In this document: positions 58,375-64,000 of the stretch, one piece after another
Layout: each line of letters starts with the position of its first letter
Numbering within the stretch: position 1 is the stretch's first letter
DNA from: Rhodocollybia butyracea
Lineage: Eukaryota > Basidiomycota > Agaricomycetes > Agaricales > Omphalotaceae
DNA: 64,000 bases
Reading direction: 5' to 3'
NCBI GenBank assembly: GCA_015501585.1
Contig: JADNRY010000025.1
Coordinates: 124,001-188,000, forward strand
Program-made: the position numbers and the translations under genes
Notes under the pieces: model-generated
Told to the model about the DNA's origin: nothing
The model's database searches: none
The model's input: the letters and a program-made list of their open reading frames with translations, nothing else

Positions 58375-58470
58375 AGTACAAGACGGCCTTCTGAAGCATT
58401 GCAATTGGAGGGGGCAAATTGAGAGATGGCATGATGATAAGGAAAACCAGCGCCCGTTACACGTGACTGA
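58375..58470 (-). pseudogene. NBP35 promoter/exon-1 fragment 4
   Basis: 'cttctgaagcattgcaattgg', in part, and 'aaattgagagatgg' and 'aaaaccagcgcccg' match the region around NBP35 exon 1 and its upstream side (48528-48640). No cysteine or P-loop coding part remains. Confidence 0.55.
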
Positions 58471-58576
58471 ATATGCGCAGCCAGCGGCGTCAGGGCGCCA
58501 GGGTCACTTTACTGCGCACCTTTCCGCTTAAATTGACCATTTTTTGTGTCTCCCAACTACTTAACTTGCAGCAAAC

Positions 58577-59465
58577 ATGATCGTCACTGATGCGAGCGTC
58601 GAAAAACCTGACTCGTCCATGAACAAATCGGAAGCTCCTCTCCCAGCATTGCCTACAGATCAGGTATGCTATTGTAACTACGTTTTCGACATCTTGTTTA
58701 ACTTTTCAAACAGGATACACTTCTCCTCCGCCATATACCAACTCCGAACCATCGTCTTCCTCTCAGGCGCCATTCGTGCTTCCAGCGAATGTCAAACCAT
58801 CCAATTTCCTATCATTTACCCAAAAGCACAACTCTGTCAAAGGGACATTTGTCCTTGACCCTTCGCTGGAAATTCCTAGCGATTGGCTCCCTCCGTTGCC
58901 TGAAGAAGAAACAGAAGAGACTCGCAGCAATCTCTATGCTAAATCAGAACACGGAAATGTGACTTTGGAGTTGTATCTTTGGACAGGCCAATACTCAAAA
59001 GTCAAAAGAAAGTCCTGATGAATACATTATCCACATACGGATCTGCTTCTGTACATATTGTGAGCTGAACCTTCCTTTCCTAATCGATTCACCATGGCTC
59101 AATCACTCCATGTACAGCACAGGGAAGGTCCATCTCCGCCTTTTGCTTTGAACGCTAACGCCCCGCGCGGAAATGTCACAGTCAGAATACCGCGTTCGTA
59201 CAAAGGCTCAATCACTGCAAGCACAAAGTATGGTCGTGTTTCGATGTCTGACGGTGTTTCTGGTCAAGCTTCAGTCTTCAGTGACTTGCAGGGGGTTAAA
59301 CGCGTTTTTGTTGGTGATATCACTGCGAGAAGTGATCAGACAGATGATGCAATGGTTCTGGATACTGAACATGGGTGTGTCAGAATCAGCTTTGAAGATG
59401 AAGACTTTGGTGGAATTCGGATGCCAAAGTCTGTCACAGGGCTCTTTAGTCGCCTTTTTGGATGA
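58577..59465 (+). pseudogene. DUF7330-like copy F (two single-base lesions)
   Basis: Exon 1 (MIVTDASVEKPDSSMNK, ending TDQ before GTATGC) is intact. At the start of exon 2 the sequence GATACACTTCTCC lacks bases present in other copies (GATGCxACTTCTCC), and near 58980 one T is missing in the YLLDKP segment, so a stop follows at 59016-59018. Exon 3 (from about 59115 to 59465) is fully preserved: GPSPPFALNANAPRG, VTVRIPRSYKGSITAS, VFVGDITARSDQTDDAM and SVTGLFSRLFG before the stop. The good exon 3 suggests recent inactivation. Confidence 0.65.
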
Positions 59466-59721
59466 GTTATCGGTGTGGATTTTGGATTATTTAATTTATG
59501 TCATGGAATTATGAATGTTCGGTTTTTTGCAGGCACTTATTCTATCCAGGAAGTAAAGCTTACGACTGAAAGCAAGACAGCTACTATCGCTTATTTTAAT
59601 GTTTAAAAGACTTAGTGAGCGCGTGATGTCGGGCTACGATATTGCGCAGTCAGTTCTCAGTTTGCTGCACAGCTTCTCGCAGTTCTTTCCTTAACCATTT
59701 CTTGCACTTTTGCCCCTAAAT

Positions 59722-60571
59722 ATGATTGTCACTGACCCACCGGATTCACCCATCAAAAAATCATCGGAGACATCGCCTCCAGATCAGGTATGTTATTGCA
59801 ATCACATCGCCATTTGTCTAAACTATAGTTACAGGATGCACCTTCTCCTCCGCCATACACCAGTTTAGCTTCACCCTCCACTCAGATACCATTCGTGCTT
59901 CCCCAGAACATCAAACCTTCTAATTTCCTATCATTTACCGAAGCATACAACTCTATCGAAGGAACACACGTTATTGACTCCTCGCTCGACATTCCTAGCG
60001 AATGGCTTCCGCCTCTACCTGAAGGCGAAGCGGAAGAAACCCGTAGTAATTTCTATGCTAAATCAGCCTACGGAAACGTCACTTCAGAGTTGTATCTTCT
60101 GGATAAGCCGGTACTCAAAGGTCGAAGGAAACTCCTGATGAATGTATCATCCACGCACGCGTCCGTTTCTGTGTGTATTGTAAGCTGAATCATTCTTTCC
60201 TTATTCTCCCAGCTGAACATCTGTAGCACCGGGAAGGTCTATCTCCACCTTATAATCTGAACGCTTCCTCCTCGTACGGGAATGTCACAGTCAGAATACC
60301 GCGTTCATTCAAAGGCTTAATCTCCGCGAGCACAAAATACGGTCGTGTTTTGATGTCTGACGCCGTTTCTGGTCAAGCACTGTCGGTTTTCAGTGGTCTA
60401 CAGGGGGTCAAACGTATTTTTATTGGTGATTTGAGTGCGAGAAATGAGCTGATGGACGATGTGATTGTTTTGGATAGTTGGTCTGGGACTGTCAAGCTCT
60501 TCTTTGAAGATGAGGAAACTTCCTTACTCCCAACATCTCTTACAGGGCTCTTTAGTCGTTTTTTTTCATGA
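59722..60571 (+). CDS. DUF7330-like protein, the only intact copy (copy G)
   Basis: Three exons, 59722-59787, 59835-60179 and 60227-60571, join in frame to give 251 residues. Exon 1 starts MIVTDPPDSPIKKSS. Exon 2 begins with a Pro-rich DAPSPPPYTSL, then FVLPQNIKPSNFLSFTE, GTHVIDSSLDIPSEWLPPLP and TRSNFYAKSAYGNV. Exon 3 has VTVRIPRSFKGLISAS, VLMSDAVSGQALSVF, VKRIFIGDLSARNE and ends TGLFSRFFS. The repeated 'G.V' strands and IPRSF motif fit the fungal DUF7330 beta-domain. There is no signal peptide, so it is probably cytosolic. Function is unknown. Introns are 47 bp, with GTATG and GTAAGC donors. Expression data would be needed to show it is used. Confidence 0.8.
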
Positions 60572-60883
60572 TTTATCTTGTATTACTTTAGTGTGGATAT
60601 TGGTTTTTCTATTAGCTCAAGCCCGGGAGTCGCAAATTTGCTATACTTATACATATTCAAGGGTCTAGTGACAACGTTTAAACGCGTGCTGAGGCTATTC
60701 TTGTTCGGATAGGTAAGTACTACTACTAGAGATAGAGCTATTTTACATAGCTTACGCGCGTGACCTACTGCGCAGTACAGTTGCGCGCACGCGGCGCAGC
60801 TTCTCGAGATGTTTTGCTTATATTGACCCTGTTGAATAACTCACCATCTCTTGCATTTTCACCCATTGGCAACCTCTAGCAAC

Positions 60884-61775
60884 ATGATTGTCACCGACTC
60901 GGACACCAACATCGCAGTATTCGACTCGCCCGAGAAAAAATCGGCTCAAGTTCCTCTTCAAGCACTGCCTTCTGATCAGGTATGTTATCGCAGTTTCTCT
61001 CATCTTCGTCGTTTGTCTAATTTTTGATACAGGATGCAGCTCCTCCGCCATATACCAGCTCAGACCCTTCATCTTCCATTCAGTTCGTTCTTCCAGAGAA
61101 CACCAAGCCGTCGAATTTTGCATCATTTTCCCAGAAACACAAGTCTGTGAAAGGAACATATATCCTTGACCCGTCGCAGGAAGTTCCCAGCGACTGGCTC
61201 CCGCCTTTACCTGAAGGCGAGACAGAAAAAAACTCGCAGTAATTTCCATGCCCATTCCGTACATGGAAGCGTCACTTCGGACCTGTATCTTTTGAGCAAA
61301 CCCATCCTTCGGGATCGAAAGAAGGTCCTATTAAGTGTATCATCCAAGCACTCGCCTGTTTCTATGTCTATTGTAAGCCGAACAAATCCGAGTCTTTTTG
61401 TGTACACATGGCTTACTCACTCTGTAGCACCGTGATGGGCCGTCCCCGCCCTTTGTTTTGAAAGCCTCTTCGAAACACGCAAATGTTACTGTCAAAATAC
61501 CGCGTTCGTTCAAAGGCTCAGTCACTGCGATCATAAACCATGGTCGTGTTTCAATGTCTGACGCTGTTTCTGCTCAGGCATCAGTTTTCAGCGACGTGAA
61601 TGGTGTCAAGCGGTTTTTCGTTGGTGATTTAAACACGAGAAATGTAGCCGCGGATGATGAGATGTTTCTGGAGAATGTTCATGGGAGTATCAAGATTTCC
61701 TTCGACGATGAGGACCACATGCCTGGTGTTGCTGTCAAGTCTGCGAAAGGGATATTTAGTAGAATGTTCGGATGA
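60884..61775 (+). pseudogene. DUF7330-like copy H (A-run frameshift)
   Basis: Exon 1 (60884-60979, MIVTDSDTNIAVFDSPEKKS) and the beginning of exon 2 (from 61033, DAAPPPYTSSDPSS, FVLPENTKPSNFASFSQ, DWLPPLPEGE) are intact. One extra A in the run at about 61227-61234 shifts the frame and gives a stop at 61240-61242. The remaining sequence is well preserved in the original frame (SNFHAHSVHGSV; exon 3 with VTVKIPRSFKGSVTA, VKRFFVGDLNTRN, GIFSRMFG). If the run length is a sequencing error this would be a second functional copy. Confidence 0.65.
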
Positions 61776-61962
61776 TTTGTCTTTTTTACCGGAAATTGTA
61801 TTGGGACTGTACTTTGTATCTGTACTTGGTTTAATTGCTGTTCGTTTGAAGATACGTGGACGCCTGTGAGCCTTGACATTGGACAATCAGAAACAATCTA
61901 TCAACAAAGTTGCTGAACTTGCAAAACGTGACCGTTACTATCTCTCCTCGTTGAGAACTCTC

Positions 61963-63275
61963 ATGGACGCAGATCCATCCGCTGGCGGCGACGCTCCGAT
62001 AGACTGGTCAAATGTTGCGATTGCATTCATATTCATCGTCTTCAATGTTGTATTCTCATACGTCTTTGATTTGGGAGTACAAGTCTCGTTGCTTGTTGCA
62101 GCAATAAGATGTGTCGTTCAGCTGGCTATAGTGGGAACGTTGTTGCAAAAGGTGTTTGAGATGGATAGCCCGTGGGCTGTAGCTGGGGTCGCTTGTATGT
62201 TTCGGCTTTGAATATTTGGGTTATTGACTGAACAGCCGCTTTTCGTTAGTCTTGCTCAATCTGATGGGAACTTTCGAAACAGGTTCGTATCCTAATAGTC
62301 GATATTGACTGCAATCTCACCATTTATTAGTCGTCAACAAGTCGAAGAACAGACATCGGCATATGGTTAGTATCTGAATTCTCGACTGTCCGTGTCAAGG
62401 ATCTCAACACCTAAACAGTTTCCTTCGGTCTTGCTTAGCATGCTCGCGTCTACTATCCCAATATCTATAATAGGTGTAAGATTTGCCTTATCTGTGACAA
62501 AATTCTGGGAACCGTCGCAATACAGTAAGTTTCGCCCCTGGTGTAAAGCTACGCTTTGTTCATGATAAACCACACCAGTTCCCGTCGTAGGAATGTTATG
62601 CGGAAGTACTATCAACGGCGTGGTTATTTCCACCACGTATATCTTGAAAACTATGCAGTGAGTTAGGGAGCATACAGTTTGATCTGTCTCAACGCTGATT
62701 CTGGAATTCAGAGAGAACAGAGATCGAGTGGAAATGTATCTTGCTTTTGGGGCTTCCCGTATGGAAGCATGTAAACCCATCTTGGTGGATGCCTTACGCA
62801 TAGCATTGACACCGACCATTAATCAAATGAGGTATGTATACCTGCATAATCTTCAGTCGACCCTACTCAAGGATGATCCAGCGTCCTGGGTATCATTTCG
62901 ATCCCAGGCATGATGACGGGAGCCATCCTCGGTGGTTCTTCCGTCGAACGAGCGGCGAAACTGCAGATGATAATCATGTTCCTGATCTCTGCCGCTACCG
63001 CCTTGGCGTCAATCTGCTCTTCAGCATATGCTGTTTCCGTCGTGGTTGACAGCGACTCTCGGATTCGGCAGGATAGAATATACTCGAAGCCTTTGTATAA
63101 GGTTTCGTTCTCAGTACCGAAGTTCTTTTCTAGGATAAAACGTGCCATTGGTCGTCCGTTCAGGGCTGTATGGGGTGATTCTAAAGCTGCGGAGAGCAGT
63201 GAGGTTTTGGGTGAAGAACGCGCAGGATTACTCGGTAGACGATTATCGCACGAAGAGGCTCCGTCTTCAACTTAG
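61963..63275 (+). CDS. UPF0014 family membrane protein
   Basis: From ATG 61963 (MDADPSAGGDAPIDW) seven exons join in frame through short introns (donors near 62194, 62281, 62365, 62522, 62657 and 62832). Membrane helices include VAIAFIFIVFNVVFSYV and VSLLVAAIRCVVQLAIVG in exon 1, LASTIPISIIGVRFAL, and MIIMFLISAATALASIC near the end. Family motifs are present: LLNLMGTFETV, VVGMLCGSTINGVV, MYLAFGASRMEACKP, ALRIALTPTINQMSVLG and SIPGMMTGAILGG. UPF0014 proteins are permease-like; bacterial FetB exports iron with an ABC ATPase, while fungal function is not established. The C-terminal tail is basic, then Glu/Ser-rich. It is intact. Confidence 0.88.
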
Positions 63276-64000
63276 CAATCCAGATTTCTTTTCCGTACAC
63301 TCGCGCGCTTGGTCAGTTCATGGACTACAGCTGAATGGGCAGAAAGTTTACAGGTAACAGCGTGATACCGACTATAACCATTCCTGGCAACACCTTGCCT
63401 AGGGCTAGTAGGCGTTCATCTCGTGCGGCCTGTGGTTGATTTTCCAGTGGTCACCTTCCGCTCCTTCACTGGCGGTCCCTTCAGCGAATGAATTTTCTCT
63501 GGGATTACATGCACTGAATTTCACAGCAGTATCTTCCACCCAAGCGCTGTTCACGAACTTTGACATAGGTAAATTCCTTCTCTTATGGCTCCTGTCAGGA
63601 TCAACAGCACCGACGGGAGACGCTCAATTTCAGGTATTCGAAGAATAGCCTCTTCACATTGTAAGTCCTGCGGTAGCTTTACAACGCAACTGCAGTGAAA
63701 GACTTTAATTTACAGGACTTTGGCGATGCTGATGAGCGCCATGTGCCGTGTTCTGGTACTTATACCGACTTGAAGGGTTGCATGGAACGCTTTTTTCAAC
63801 ATGCCCCCACGCTTTTCTGCGTGTTTCAACCTTTCAAGCCGCACGTACCGATTTCATGCAGTAGCTCAAAAGGTTAATCGACGCCCCTTTTTGAATAACA
63901 GCTTTAAACCTCCATTAGGACTTGCAGGTCGTCGGTTCGCAGTTTGGTTAATCATGGCGGCACAATATCCAGCTTCGGTGCAGACCAGATCTCCTCTATA
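63276..64000. other. Right end, no confident gene
   Basis: Short open stretches occur at 63436-63648 and 63695-63877 on the plus strand, but no family or complete splice model is recognised. They could be the start of a gene that extends beyond the window. Confidence 0.35.

Larger units (their letters stand above)
48560..61790. repeat. Tandem array of DUF7330-like genes and NBP35 5' fragments
   Basis: The array holds seven near-full-length DUF7330-like copies (starting near 48731, 50755, 54890, 57421, 58577, 59722 and 60884), three fragments (49832, 54005, 56755) and four minus-strand NBP35 5' fragments (50150, 54380, 57070, 58375). The recurring order is full copy, shorter relative, NBP35 fragment. 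This implies amplification of a 2.5-3.5-kb unit containing a divergent gene pair. The genuine NBP35 gene lies at the left edge. Confidence 0.85.

Overview
The window looks like nuclear DNA of a filamentous basidiomycete. Protein-coding genes are split by many short introns of about 45-110 bp with GT..AG ends. The conserved genes are fungal: V-ATPase subunit G, symplekin, an Slt2-type MAP kinase, an NBP35-type Fe-S scaffold ATPase and a UPF0014 membrane protein. The mobile elements (Tad/I-like LINE, short LTR elements) are of fungal type. Placement in Agaricomycetes, possibly the Ceratobasidium/Rhizoctonia group, is an inference from family resemblance and not something the sequence proves.

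Layout. 0.3-5.3 kb: three tandem copies of a small secreted-protein gene with their promoters; copy 1 and copy 2 carry frame lesions, copy 3 reads through, and a 106-bp inverted-repeat element sits in the promoter of copy 2. 6.3-9.4 kb: a twelve-exon ABC half-transporter. 9.6-11.0 kb: a minus-strand hypothetical gene whose decayed duplicate lies at 22.2-23.5 kb. 11-20 kb: a gene-poor, element-rich stretch with a miniature LTR element (TRIM), a solo LTR and a short LTR retrotransposon carrying a 344-residue gag-like ORF. 20.2-21.7 kb: an FAD monooxygenase with an exact 96-bp in-frame tandem duplication. 23.6-26.2 kb: small hypothetical genes. 26.7-35.2 kb: a housekeeping block, with VMA10 (minus) divergent from symplekin (plus), then the Slt2-type MAP kinase. 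36-43.9 kb: a large inverted repeat, a Copia-like gag remnant, and a full-length LINE (6.3 kb, poly-A tail, 13-bp target duplication) that interrupts a gene with an N-terminal domain typical of fungal STAND-like proteins. 45-45.6 kb: an interstitial telomeric CCCTAA/CCCTAAA array next to a 34-bp-arm hairpin. 47.5-61.8 kb: NBP35 on the minus strand, divergent from a tandem array of DUF7330-like genes.

The most striking region is that array. Seven near-full-length DUF7330-like copies and three fragments alternate with four broken copies of the 5' part of NBP35. This shows that a unit containing a divergent NBP35/DUF7330 gene pair was amplified repeatedly. Only one of the seven DUF7330-like copies (59722-60571) reads without a lesion. 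The others carry frameshifts or stops, three of them at or near the same G-run. One copy has grown a roughly 700-bp lysine/alanine/proline minisatellite tail. A 1.93-kb inverted-repeat element has inserted into one fragment, and a paralogous empty site fixes its ends. The window closes with a UPF0014 membrane-protein gene.

The genes do not form one pathway. The region combines a stable housekeeping core with families under birth-and-death evolution and recent transposition.
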